DNA of 64,000 nucleotides, from positions 186,001 to 250,000 of the forward strand of contig OY760073.1 in NCBI GenBank assembly GCA_963663025.1. The letters run 5' to 3'. Positions 8,786 through 15,952 of this stretch are shown piece after piece. Numbering within the stretch: the stretch's first letter is position 1; each line of letters opens with the position of its first letter. The translations under genes and the position numbers were made by a program. This DNA comes from JAGWBF01 sp963663025. Lineage in GTDB: Bacteria > Chloroflexota > Dehalococcoidia > Lucifugimonadales > JAGWBF01. The notes beneath the pieces were generated by a model, which had not been told where the DNA came from, did no database searches, and was given only the letters and a program-made list of their open reading frames with translations.

Positions 8786-8823
8786 GTCCGTTCGTCCTGA
8801 GGGAAATCGAAGGGCGAACGGAC
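8786..8823 (+). repeat. PIR-A copy 6 (short form)
   Basis: Arms GTCCGTTCG and CGAACGGAC, perfectly complementary over nine bases. Confidence 0.85.
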
Positions 8824-8983
8824 GAGCGCATCGGTGCGAGCCATATACGTCACCCGCTCTGTCCCGCTAGGCATGATGGCGGCGTCTCTGCCGCTTTTGC
8901 CCTATCTCACTGGGTTCCGTTCTGTCTCGCGGTAGGGGACATCGTTTCCTCGCTCTCAGTTCGGTCCCACCGTAAGATATCCT

Positions 8984-9077
8984 CGCCGTGCCCTGCCACG
9001 CCCTGCCGTGCCACGCCTAGCCCTGCCGGGCCATACCGTACCGGGCCATGCCGGGCCCTGCCGTGCCGAGCCCTATC
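8984..9077. repeat. Degenerate CCCTGCC/CCGTGCC tract
   Basis: About 90 bases made of imperfect 5-10 base units (GCCGTGCCCTGCCACGCCCT and relatives: GCCGGGCC, ACCGGGCC, GCCGAGCCC) ending at the 3' end of the next gene. There is no open reading frame I would support. Confidence 0.65.
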
Positions 9078-9080
9078 GTG

Positions 9081-9683
9081 CTACGATTCTCTTGGACTGA
9101 TCTCGACAACCTCGAAGCGGCCATAGTCTCCGCTCTTCTCTGGCCGCCAATTCCCCAGACCAAGACGCCGGCCGGCGATATCCAGCCAATCCCACAGCAT
9201 ACGTTCGTCAACCTGGTCGTCGTAGCATTCCAGAACGAACTTGCAGCCCCAAGGCAGTTCGAACTTGGCTCGGGTACGTATTATGCGGCTGCCCCGCAGC
9301 ACTACGGGGACGGAGAAGGCGGTCTTCTTGATTAGATCGTCCAAGTTGTCTCCGTACCTTCCACGGTCATAGGTGAACTCGAGCACGTCGTGAACAATCA
9401 ACCCTTCCCTGACTTGGCCTCCTTGCTTCCGTTTCTTGGCCCCTTTCTCTATCGCCGAGCGGAGGGCCGAGGCCGGGATGGTAGGCGCTCCGTCTTCGTC
9501 GAGCCAGAGGGAGACCTCACATTCAAGCTCAGCGATTCTGGCATCGTCAGATTTGGTTCGATTTCTTCCCTTCTTTGATGAGATTTCCGCCTTCTCGATG
9601 TTGGCAGGGTGGCTTGTGTCAACTCCAGCGCCAGAATGCATGATGATCGGACGGACCCCCTTGATTTCGACGTCGTATAGCAT
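9081..9683 (-). CDS. Conserved hypothetical protein of accessory-cassette type
   Basis: 200 residues, soluble. I do not recognise a named family, though the pattern RPIIMHSGAGVD, NIEKAEISSKKGRNRT, LWLDEDGAPTIPASALRSAIEKGAK and a closing glycine-rich LGLGNWRPEKSGDYGRFEV looks conserved rather than random. The last motif faintly recalls the glycine-rich loop of RAMP/Cas7-like proteins; this is only a resemblance. The ATG has GAGGAGG upstream, inside the preceding HNH frame. It follows the HNH gene on the same strand, suggesting cotranscription. Confidence 0.6.
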   Translation of the reverse strand: MLYDVEIKGVRPIIMHSGAGVDTSHPANIEKAEISSKKGRNRTKSDDARIAELECEVSLWLDEDGAPTIPASALRSAIEKGAKKRKQGGQVREGLIVHDVLEFTYDRGRYGDNLDDLIKKTAFSVPVVLRGSRIIRTRAKFELPWGCKFVLECYDDQVDERMLWDWLDIAGRRLGLGNWRPEKSGDYGRFEVVEISPRES

Positions 9684-9946
9684 TGGATGACATCCTCCTC
9701 GAATATTGACTGGAACTCCCAGATTGAGCCATGGAATCGCCTCATCGTTGTTGCAATCCTATGGCACACGTAACACAGCGCCGTCAGGCGGTCGCTGGTC
9801 ATGTCTTTCTCTTTCGGATAGTTCATCTCCCAGTGATGGCCCTCAGCGGCGGGACGCTGGCCGCAGAACTGGCAAATACCTTTGCTTCTTGCGAAGGCCC
9901 CAGCCCTCGCCTCAAGATGCATTGGGTGCTGATAGTTATATTCCAC
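9449..9946 (-). CDS. HNH endonuclease-like zinc protein
   Basis: Up to 165 residues; only the first ~90 look like a folded domain. They contain CQFCGQRPAAEGHHWEM and LTALCYVCHRIATTMRRF, two CxxC pairs with the His-His and a final CxxCH, the HNH/zinc-finger nuclease layout. The GTG start has AAAGGAG seven bases upstream. The frame then runs 235 bases into the following gene with low-complexity, Arg/Ser-rich sequence, so either the proteins genuinely overlap or the native stop was lost by an indel near 9690. Probable DNA nuclease of a phage-like or defence-like cassette. Confidence 0.6.
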   Translation of the reverse strand: MEYNYQHPMHLEARAGAFARSKGICQFCGQRPAAEGHHWEMNYPKEKDMTSDRLTALCYVCHRIATTMRRFHGSIWEFQSIFEEDVIQCYTTSKSRGSVRSSCILALELTQATLPTSRRRKSHQRREEIEPNLTMPESLSLNVRSPSGSTKTERLPSRPRPSARR

Positions 9947-10096
9947 TCACCATCTCCTTTACGTTCATCAGCTTCTACAGCGCGGGCCCCGCGGGGCGTT
10001 GCCCAGCCTTTGAACACCCAGTTGTGCAGGGCTGTGGCTGATTCTTTTTGTCCTTGCGATTCATCTATTTGCAAACCCCATTTCCCGACGGAACCC

Positions 10097-10225
10097 TTAC
10101 GCAAAAGAGTCAAGATACCTCTTCGCACGCTTCCAAGCCCTCTTCCCCTTGGCGATCAAATCCCGAGCTTTTTCTCGAGAATTCTTTCGTCTGTACCGTC
10201 CGTGTGAGTCGCGTCTACTAGACAT
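10097..10225 (-). CDS. Small basic protein (42 aa)
   Basis: Starts at an ATG with a near-perfect AAAGGAG eight bases upstream, stronger support than most tiny frames receive. The product MSSRRDSHGRYRRKNS... is about 40% Arg/Lys with a helical Lys/Arg tail ending RAKRYLDSFA, so a nucleic-acid-binding role is plausible. It is followed on the same strand by the HNH and unknown genes. I recognise no family. Confidence 0.5.
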   Translation of the reverse strand: MSSRRDSHGRYRRKNSREKARDLIAKGKRAWKRAKRYLDSFA

Positions 10226-10367
10226 GACTTCTTCTCCTTTGTTGGGAATAGACTCCATTGGCGCACTAATCCCGTGATGATGAAGGGACACAGGAGAATG
10301 CGGCCGCAACGAACAGTTAATGTGACGACGCACAGGGTCGCAGACCGTTACGGCCTACAGAGGGGGG

Positions 10368-10865
10368 CTATTCCAGCTGTGGAGAGGCGCCGGACGCCGA
10401 GGCCGCGCATGGCACGACCATCCGGCCCGAGGAGGAAGCGGACAGAAGACTGTCCGACCAGGGGGAGATGAGGGGGTTGGAATCGCGGAGTGCCGGCCAG
10501 TATGCGGCGAGCGGCCTAATACGTTGCACCGGCATCGCGTCGCTGGGGAAGATTAACTTCACATAGCAGAAGCCGGTGAGTTGCACCAAGACTACTATGA
10601 TCATGCTCAGATAGGCTAAGGCCTCACCCAGCGCCGGAGATACGTCTCCAATGAAACCGAGAACGGGGTCAAAGGAGGCTGGACCTATTGCCGGGTATAG
10701 CACCAAGCCAAAGAGAAGGAGTATCAGGGCGCACACTAACAGGGCACCAGTCAATGGTGCCAGACCCGATGCTGTTTTGTGGGCAACCTGCAGAGGGTAA
10801 TTCATAAAGGCCATAAATCGAATGTATGTCCTAACCAATGCGTATGTCAACTCCTTCCCCGTCAC
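10368..10865 (-). CDS. Possible small membrane protein
   Basis: 165 residues from a GTG. Residues about 38-60 (LTGALLVCALILLLFGLVLYP) and 84-110 (LAYLSMIIVVLVQLTGFCYV) are clear membrane segments, whereas the C-terminal third is Ser/Pro/Ala-rich and may not fold. No good ribosome site precedes the start and no family is recognised. Listed because two well-formed hydrophobic helices are unlikely by chance; the true ends may differ. Confidence 0.35.
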   Translation of the reverse strand: MTGKELTYALVRTYIRFMAFMNYPLQVAHKTASGLAPLTGALLVCALILLLFGLVLYPAIGPASFDPVLGFIGDVSPALGEALAYLSMIIVVLVQLTGFCYVKLIFPSDAMPVQRIRPLAAYWPALRDSNPLISPWSDSLLSASSSGRMVVPCAASASGASPQLE

Positions 10866-10875
10866 ATCGTCCCGG

Positions 10876-10905
10876 TTGACTAACCTTTAGCCCCAAATCT
10901 AGAAT
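10876..10905 (+). promoter_or_regulatory. Promoter and leader hairpin of the TPR gene
   Basis: TTGACT (10876-10881), 18 bp, TAGAAT (10900-10905). The ~95-base leader contains a perfect nine-base hairpin, GCCGCCCAC / GTGGGCGGC (10940-10963, 6-base loop), without a T-run. Confidence 0.55.
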
Positions 10906-11007
10906 TGCCCTAACGCCAGCTATGGTTTCAAGTGGCCCTGCCGCCCACAGGCCCGTGGGCGGCCATGGGCCGGCGCCCCTCACGAGATAGATAGAGGTAT
11001 AGCGATC

Positions 11008-12441
11008 ATGAGCGCCCTCGACCGGTACGGCCTTCCAATAACAACATCGTCCACCGCAGCCGCCGACCACTATGTCCGGGGCGTGGACCTGGTGCTGGCC
11101 CAGCAGTACGGCCCCGAGGATGCTTTGGTCGCCGCCGTGGAGGCCGACGAGGGGTTCGCCGCCGCTCATGCAGCCCTGGGGATGGTGCGGATGATGCGGG
11201 GCGCGGCCCCCCAGTCCAGGGAGAGCATGCAGCAGGCCCACGATACGTCCGGGGGTGTGTCCCAAAGGGAACGGCAGCAGATCGAGATCATCGACCTCTG
11301 GGTGCGGGGTGAAGGCCACAAGGCGACCGCCCGCCTGCGGGAGCACCTGGCCGAGTACCCCAGGGACTGCATGATGATCCGCATGGCCCAGAGGCTGTTT
11401 ATCCGGGGTTGCAGCACCGTAGGCTCCGGGGATCCCAACTTTCCCCCGGCCTACTACGCCCTGCTCAGCAGCATCGCCCCTGCCTACGGGGAGGACTGGG
11501 CCTTCTACGGCCAGTACGCCTGGGCCAACCACGAGATCGGTCTCCTGGATGAGGGTATGCGCTTGGCCCAGCGCTCCCTCGATCTGCGGCCCGACAACGC
11601 TGTCGCAGCCCACTCCATCGCCCATGTGCACTTCGAGACCGGCGACCCGTCGGGAGGCTCGGACTTCCTGGGCGCATGGCTGGAGACCCTGGACAAGAGG
11701 GCTGACTACCGGGTGCACCTGTCGTGGCACCAAGCCCTTTTCGAGTTGGCCTTGGGTCGCCAGCAGTCAGTGGAAACTTGGTACTACGAAGAGATCGAGC
11801 CCTCCATCAGGCGGGGCAGGCTGGCGTCCCTGGTGGAAGGGGCCTCCCTGCTGTGGCGGATGCAGGTGTATTCGGGGGCTGCGCCTACGCTGCCCTGGGA
11901 TGTGGTGTGTCCCCTGGCCGCCCCGGCCGCCGGGAAGGTAGGGGTGGCCTTCGGTGATGCCCACGCAGCCCTAGCACTGGCCGGGTCGGGTGATCATGCC
12001 GCCCTGGACAGGATGCTGGATGGGCTGCACGCTGAAGCCGGGAAGGGTAACGCCCTCGCGGGGGAGGTGATGGTCCCATTGGTGCAGGGTTTGGACGCCT
12101 TCGCCCACGAGGACTACGAGAGCGCGGTCAAGCACCTGGGCCCACTGGAAAGCCAGATCGTGCGTATCGGCGGGAGCCATGCCCAGCGGGAGGTGTTCGA
12201 AGACACCATCCTGGAGGCCTACCTGCGGGCGGGGGAGTTCGATGCCGCTGAAGCTATGCTGACCGAGCGCCTGGGGCGGCGGTCCACCCCCAGGGACACC
12301 TTCTGGCTGGGACGACTGGAGGCCGGAAGGGGCGCCGGCGATGAAGCCCAAGGGCGATTCCGGGATGCGGAGGATGCTTGGCGCACCGCCGATGGGTCCT
12401 TCCCTGAGCTGGCTGCCCTGAAGCAGATGGCCCGGAACTAG
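11008..12441 (+). CDS. TPR protein of the TTC38 type
   Basis: 477 residues made of helical hairpins. Tetratricopeptide-like pairs are seen at about 20-60 (HYVRGVDLVLAQQYGPEDAL / AHAALGMVRMMRG), 160-205 (YAWANHEIGLLDEGMRLAQR / AHSIAHVHFETG) and 390-430 (LEAYLRAGEFDAAEAML). The pattern YAWANHEIG...AHSIAHVHFE is characteristic of the TTC38 family seen across bacteria and animals. There is no signal peptide. Probably a cytoplasmic protein-interaction protein; no biochemical role is known. It stands alone, with its own promoter at 10876-10905. Confidence 0.8.
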   Translation: MSALDRYGLPITTSSTAAADHYVRGVDLVLAQQYGPEDALVAAVEADEGFAAAHAALGMVRMMRGAAPQSRESMQQAHDTSGGVSQRERQQIEIIDLWVRGEGHKATARLREHLAEYPRDCMMIRMAQRLFIRGCSTVGSGDPNFPPAYYALLSSIAPAYGEDWAFYGQYAWANHEIGLLDEGMRLAQRSLDLRPDNAVAAHSIAHVHFETGDPSGGSDFLGAWLETLDKRADYRVHLSWHQALFELALGRQQSVETWYYEEIEPSIRRGRLASLVEGASLLWRMQVYSGAAPTLPWDVVCPLAAPAAGKVGVAFGDAHAALALAGSGDHAALDRMLDGLHAEAGKGNALAGEVMVPLVQGLDAFAHEDYESAVKHLGPLESQIVRIGGSHAQREVFEDTILEAYLRAGEFDAAEAMLTERLGRRSTPRDTFWLGRLEAGRGAGDEAQGRFRDAEDAWRTADGSFPELAALKQMARN

Positions 12442-12487
12442 CCCCACGCCTTCGGCTTCCCACAGCCGTGCCCTCCCATGGCGCGAA

Positions 12488-12502
12488 TTTCATGGGGTGA
12501 AA
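12488..12502. promoter_or_regulatory. Candidate operator, copy 1
   Basis: TTTCATGGGGTGAAA, an inverted repeat TTTCA/TGAAA. The same 15 bases recur 69 bases downstream directly before a start codon. The surrounding bases (CATGGCGCGAA against CATAACGCGCA) are also similar. Confidence 0.45.
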
Positions 12503-12556
12503 AAGCAATTCCCCACAGCCTCCGTTTCTCGTAAAGGACATCTACCATAACGCGCA

Positions 12557-12571
12557 TTTCATGGGGTGAAA
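12557..12571. promoter_or_regulatory. Candidate operator, copy 2, overlapping the ribosome site
   Basis: Second TTTCATGGGGTGAAA, ending two bases before the ATG at 12573. The right half doubles as the ribosome-binding region (GGGGTGAAAG), so a bound regulator could block initiation as well as transcription. Confidence 0.45.
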
Positions 12572-12572
12572 G

Positions 12573-13583
12573 ATGCAAGTCGGAACTGTGTTCATGTCGT
12601 TCATGGGCGGACCGCCGGGGTATCGGCGGGACTTCGGTCGATGGATCAGCGAAGCGGAAATGCTCTTACAGCGCCTGTCTCAGGCGGGATTCACCTTCGT
12701 CGCCTTCACCCACTCTTACCAGTCGGCGGGTTCCGGGGGAATACAACCCCTGGTTCTGGTGTCTCGGCTGGCCCCTATATCCGGTGAGCTGCGACTTGCG
12801 ACCCAGGTGCTCCTCCTCCCCCTGATGAATGCAATGGACGCTGCCTACAATGCAGTTACCTTGGACCATATCACCGAGGGCCGCTTGGACCTCGGGATGG
12901 GGCTAGGCTACCATCCCCTGGAACTGGAGCCCTTTGGACTCACGAGGGCCGACCGGGTGCCCAAGTTCGAGGAGTCGGTCCGCCTGATGAAGGAGTTCTG
13001 GAAGGGAGAGCCGGTGCATTTCCAGGGCAGGTACCACAGCGTATCCGGCACATGTCTCACCCTTCGCCCTGTGCAGGAACCCCATCCCCCCCTGTGGGGG
13101 TCGTCCCAGAGCCACGGCGCATCGGCCAGAGCGGGGCGCATCCTGGACGGCATCGTCCTTGGGCCCCAGACCACCTTTTCGGACGTGGGAGACCTCCTGG
13201 GCACCTTCAGGTCGGCCTGGGCTGAGAACCATGTAGGGGTGCCGGACCGGGTTGGGGCGTGGAGGGTGTTTCTGCTGGGAGACAGCCCGGAGGATGGGTA
13301 CCGCAGGGGTGTGGAGGGAGGCAGGCTGACCTTCAAGCGGTACCACGAAGGGGGCATGCAGGAAGCCACGACGGTGAAGCTGCCCCTGGAGCTCCGGGAG
13401 GATACGTACCAGGACTGGACCATCTCGGGCAGCTACCAGGACTGCCTGGCTGGTCTCCGCAGATGCCGGGATGAGTTGGGCCTCACCCACGTAACCTGCC
13501 AGTTCTACAACCTCCCCGACAACTTCGAAGCCAGGATGGAGTGGCTGGACGGCTTCGGCACCGAGGTCATCGCCAAGCTGTAG
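12573..13583 (+). CDS. LLM-class flavin-dependent oxidoreductase
   Basis: 336-residue luciferase-like TIM barrel using F420 or FMN. Typical elements are FTFVAFTHSYQ, LRLATQVLLLPLMNAMDAAYNAVTLDHITEGRLDLGMGLGYHPLE, the RADRVPKFEESVRLMKEFWKG segment, and RPVQEPHPPLWGSSQS. Length matches the family. The ATG follows the duplicated TTTCATGGGGTGAAA motif. It has no close sequence relation to the other two luciferase-like proteins here (36392 and 45066), so these are separate subfamilies. Substrate unknown. Confidence 0.85.
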   Translation: MQVGTVFMSFMGGPPGYRRDFGRWISEAEMLLQRLSQAGFTFVAFTHSYQSAGSGGIQPLVLVSRLAPISGELRLATQVLLLPLMNAMDAAYNAVTLDHITEGRLDLGMGLGYHPLELEPFGLTRADRVPKFEESVRLMKEFWKGEPVHFQGRYHSVSGTCLTLRPVQEPHPPLWGSSQSHGASARAGRILDGIVLGPQTTFSDVGDLLGTFRSAWAENHVGVPDRVGAWRVFLLGDSPEDGYRRGVEGGRLTFKRYHEGGMQEATTVKLPLELREDTYQDWTISGSYQDCLAGLRRCRDELGLTHVTCQFYNLPDNFEARMEWLDGFGTEVIAKL

Positions 13584-13767
13584 AATTCCCCATTCGAATA
13601 TTCTCCCCCCTCCCTTGAGGGAGGGGATTAAGGGGAGGGTGAAACGTCAACTCTAGGAGTCGTTTCCATGTTGTTCCCCCTCACCCCAGCCTCTCCCACC
13701 AGGAGGGGTATCCTGACTCCATGACGGCCGCTTGTCCGTTCGTCCTACGCTGCAATAAGAGGCCCGG

Positions 13768-13805
13768 GTCGGTTCGTCCTGAGGGAAATCGAAGGGCGAA
13801 CCGAC
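13768..13805 (+). repeat. PIR-A copy 7 with compensatory arm change
   Basis: Arms read GTCGGTTCG and CGAACCGAC instead of GTCCGTTCG and CGAACGGAC. Both arms changed so that pairing is preserved. Confidence 0.85.
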
Positions 13806-13855
13806 AAGCCGGGGGGCATTGCGTACATCACGACTTTCGTCATTGCGAGGACAAT

Positions 13856-13918
13856 CGTCATTGCGGCGAAGGCCGCAATCCAGGACGGGGCGCTGCCGGG
13901 CGCCAGGGTGGCTCACAC
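13856..13918 (-). repeat. PIR-B copy 6 (extended form)
   Basis: CATTGCGGCGAAGGCCGCAA plus extension CAGGACGGGGCGCTGCC...GGTGGCTCACAC. Confidence 0.8.
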
Positions 13919-14016
13919 AGGCCCCGGTTCGTACTTCGATTTCCTCAGCACGAACCGGGGGCGTTCCCCCTCACCCCAGCCCTCTCCCACCAGGGGAGAG
14001 GGGGTAAGGCCCTGCT

Positions 14017-14046
14017 TTGACTTGCAAGGAAGGCCCGTGCTAGAAT
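14017..14046 (+). promoter_or_regulatory. Promoter of the thiG-thiE-thiS operon
   Basis: TTGACT (14017-14022), 18 bp spacer, TAGAAT (14041-14046), placing the transcript start just ahead of the riboswitch. Confidence 0.65.
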
Positions 14047-14061
14047 CCTTGCAGATACACC

Positions 14062-14158
14062 ACATTCGGGAGCTTGGGCAAGCCAGGCTGAGAGGGTGGC
14101 CGGCACTCGTCACCGACCGTTATACCTGAACCGGGTAATGCCGGCGAAGGGATAAGTC
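14062..14158 (+). ncRNA. TPP riboswitch (THI element)
   Basis: The two invariant parts of the thiamine-pyrophosphate aptamer are present: GGCTGAGAGGG (about 14087) and ACCTGAACCGGGTAATGCCG followed by GCGAAGGGA (14124-14152). Between them lies a variable arm. It precedes thiamine-synthesis genes, and a terminator-like hairpin follows, so it probably works by transcription attenuation. Confidence 0.93.
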
Positions 14159-14178
14159 GATGATCAGTGAATGACGCA

Positions 14179-14206
14179 CCGTCAGGCTTGCCCCTGGCGG
14201 TTTTTC
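14179..14206 (+). terminator. Riboswitch-controlled intrinsic terminator
   Basis: CCGTCAGG (14179-14186), six-base loop, CCTGGCGG (14193-14200) pairing with one wobble, then TTTTT. It lies between the TPP aptamer and thiG and also shows that the ATG at 14171 is not a start. Confidence 0.75.
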
Positions 14207-14236
14207 TTAGTTTCCGGGGTGAGAGAGGAGTCCATT

Positions 14237-15028
14237 ATGGATGAACATCTGGTGATCGCTGGAAAGGTGTTCCGCTCCCGCCTCATCCTGGGCACCGGCA
14301 AGTACAGATCCCCCGAGGACATGGTCGAGTCCATCCAGGCTTCGGGCACCGAGATGGTAACGGTAGCCATCCGCAGGCTGGACCTGGACGACCCCAACAA
14401 GAAGACCATCCTGGACTACATCGACTGGAACGTCTACCAGGTGCTTCCCAACACGGCGGGAAGCAAGACGGTGGAGGAAGCCCTGTTCACCGCGCGCCTC
14501 GGCAGGTCCGTTACCAACAGCAACTGGGTGAAGCTGGAGGTCATCCCCGACCCCAAGTACCTCCTCCCCGATCCTGTGGGGACCCTGGCAGCCGCCGAGC
14601 AGCTAGTCAGGGAAGGCTTCATAGTGCTGCCCTACATCCACGCCGACCCAGTGCTTGCCAAGCACCTGGAGGAGGCGGGCTGCGCCACAGTAATGCCCCT
14701 GGGTTCCGCCATCGGTTCCGGCCAGGGCATTCACACTGCGGAGGAGATACGCATCATTATCGAGCAAGCCAATGTGCCGGTGGTGGTGGACGCGGGTCTC
14801 GGCGTTCCCTCCGATGCCTCGGAAGCCCTGGAGATGGGCGCCGACGCCGTCCTGGTGAACACAGCCATCGCCCAAGCCCAGGACCCAGTCCTGATGGCCC
14901 AAGCCTTCCAGAAGGGTGTGCAGGCGGGCCGGGAAGCCTACGTAGCCGGTCGCATCCCCCGCCAAGCCTACGCATCCGCCAGCAGCCCCACCGAGGATGT
15001 CCCCCAGCCCATACCCTCCGCCAGGTAA
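14237..15028 (+). CDS. thiG: Thiazole synthase ThiG
   Basis: Makes the thiazole phosphate ring of thiamine from deoxyxylulose 5-phosphate, dehydroglycine/iminoglycine and the thiocarboxylate of ThiS. 263 residues. Family motifs: SRLILGTGKY, the Schiff-base Lys in NSNWVKLEVI (K99), CATVMPLGSAIGSGQG, VPVVVDAGLGVPSDA and GADAVLVNTAIAQAQDP. ATG 14237 has GAGAGGAG upstream; an upstream in-frame ATG lies inside the terminator. First gene of a TPP-regulated operon with thiE and thiS; thiF, thiO/thiH and thiC are not adjacent. Confidence 0.95.
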   Translation: MDEHLVIAGKVFRSRLILGTGKYRSPEDMVESIQASGTEMVTVAIRRLDLDDPNKKTILDYIDWNVYQVLPNTAGSKTVEEALFTARLGRSVTNSNWVKLEVIPDPKYLLPDPVGTLAAAEQLVREGFIVLPYIHADPVLAKHLEEAGCATVMPLGSAIGSGQGIHTAEEIRIIIEQANVPVVVDAGLGVPSDASEALEMGADAVLVNTAIAQAQDPVLMAQAFQKGVQAGREAYVAGRIPRQAYASASSPTEDVPQPIPSAR

Positions 15029-15045
15029 GGGCCGGTCGGAGAGCA

Positions 15046-15729
15046 ATGAATCCTGCGGTACCCATGCCCTGCCTGTGTGTCGTTACCGACCGGGGTCTCT
15101 TCGGGGGCGACACGGTCCGATTAGTGCGGTGCGTAGGCGAAGCCGTGGCAGGCGGGGCCAACATGGTGCAACTCAGGGAGAGGGGCATGGAGGAACACGC
15201 CCTGCTGAATATCGCCAAGGAGCTACGTCGTATCACCCGGGGCAGCGCCCTTTTGATAGCGAATGACAACCCTCGGGTGGCCGCAGCCTGTGAAGCCGAT
15301 GGAGTGCAGCTTCCCGAGGCGGGGGTGGCTGTGGACGCGGCCAGGGACATAATCGGGGATGGTAAGCTGATCGGTAGGTCCGTGCATTCGGTTAAGGGTG
15401 CCATCGATGCCGAGCGGGAAGGGGCCGACCTCCTGGTGGCGGGCACCATTTACGCCAGCCGTTCTCACATGGGGGTCGAACCAGCCGGAAGCAGTCTGCT
15501 GAGCAGCATCGCCGGGCAGGTGCCACTGCCCCTCCTGGGCATAGGAGGCATTGGGCCCGGCAACATAGCGAACGTCATTGAAGCAGGCGCATGGGGCGCT
15601 GCCGTAATTTCGGCGGTGCTGGAGTCCGACGACCCTCGAGAGACGTGCCGGGACATAATGACGCAGATGAAGCAGGCCGCTATCGCAGCAAAGGAAGGCG
15701 CACGAAATCCTTCGGGAAGCGACTCATGA
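15046..15729 (+). CDS. thiE: Thiamine-phosphate synthase-like protein (ThiE/TenI family)
   Basis: 227-residue TIM barrel. Typical elements: CLCVVTDRGLFG, ANMVQLRERGM, the phosphate/pyrimidine site LLIANDNPRVA, IGRSVHS, VAGTIYASRSHMG and LGIGGIGPGNI. True ThiE usually has GVHLGQ where this protein has GVQLPE, and the loop after the VAG strand differs, features shared with TenI. It may therefore be ThiE or the thiazole tautomerase TenI; the operon context fits both. It lies 17 bases after thiG and overlaps thiS by four bases. Confidence 0.8.
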   Translation: MNPAVPMPCLCVVTDRGLFGGDTVRLVRCVGEAVAGGANMVQLRERGMEEHALLNIAKELRRITRGSALLIANDNPRVAAACEADGVQLPEAGVAVDAARDIIGDGKLIGRSVHSVKGAIDAEREGADLLVAGTIYASRSHMGVEPAGSSLLSSIAGQVPLPLLGIGGIGPGNIANVIEAGAWGAAVISAVLESDDPRETCRDIMTQMKQAAIAAKEGARNPSGSDS

Positions 15730-15929
15730 TAAAGCTGGTGGTCAACGGCAAGACGCGGGAGCTGGAGGGAAGCCAGGACTTAGTCAGCTTCCTGGAAAGC
15801 TTCGGTGTGAACATCCAGCACATCGCCGTGGGGTATAACGGCACCGTGCTGGAGAAGGACCGGTTCTCGGAAACCATGCTCCAAGACGGGGATGTCCTGG
15901 AGGTGGTGCGCCCCGTCGGCGGGGGCTGA
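15726..15929 (+). CDS. thiS: Sulfur carrier ThiS
   Basis: 67-residue ubiquitin-like protein that carries sulfur as a C-terminal thiocarboxylate to ThiG. It ends VGGG, keeping the required Gly-Gly terminus, and contains the usual VVNGKTRELEG start and VAVGYNGTVL-like strand. The start ATGA overlaps the stop of thiE, showing translational coupling. The adenylating partner ThiF is not in this window. Confidence 0.93.
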   Translation: MIKLVVNGKTRELEGSQDLVSFLESFGVNIQHIAVGYNGTVLEKDRFSETMLQDGDVLEVVRPVGGG

Positions 15930-15952
15930 TCCTCAGGCCTCTTTAGGTCCGC

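Larger units (their letters stand above)
8231..9080. other. Intergenic repeat cluster
   Basis: 850 bases without a supportable gene: three PIR-A and two PIR-B copies, then a CG-rich low-complexity tract (8984-9077) up to the next gene. Confidence 0.8.
13584..14016. other. Intergenic repeat region upstream of the thiamine operon
   Basis: No gene. It contains one PIR-A and one PIR-B copy and two copies of a pyrimidine-rich element (CCCCCTCACCCCAGC, about 13675-13712 and 13965-14006) in which CTCTCCC pairs with GGGAGAG. A partial PIR-A arm lies near 13735. Confidence 0.7.

Noticed and set aside
8397..8870. Overlapping open frames upstream of the COG1237 gene, including its long N-terminal extension
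   Set aside because: They too are repeat translations; the extension crosses a PIR-A copy.
9823..10128. 101-codon frame between the small basic protein and the HNH gene
   Set aside because: Overlaps both genes, weak start, no recognisable pattern; the ribosome site of the HNH gene lies inside it.
10831..11733. 300-codon frame opposite the TPR gene
   Set aside because: Shadow; the plus-strand TPR frame has a promoter, family motifs and normal length.
14171..14236. ATG 14171 as start of thiG
   Set aside because: It would place coding sequence over the riboswitch terminator; ATG 14237 has the ribosome site and the family N-terminus.
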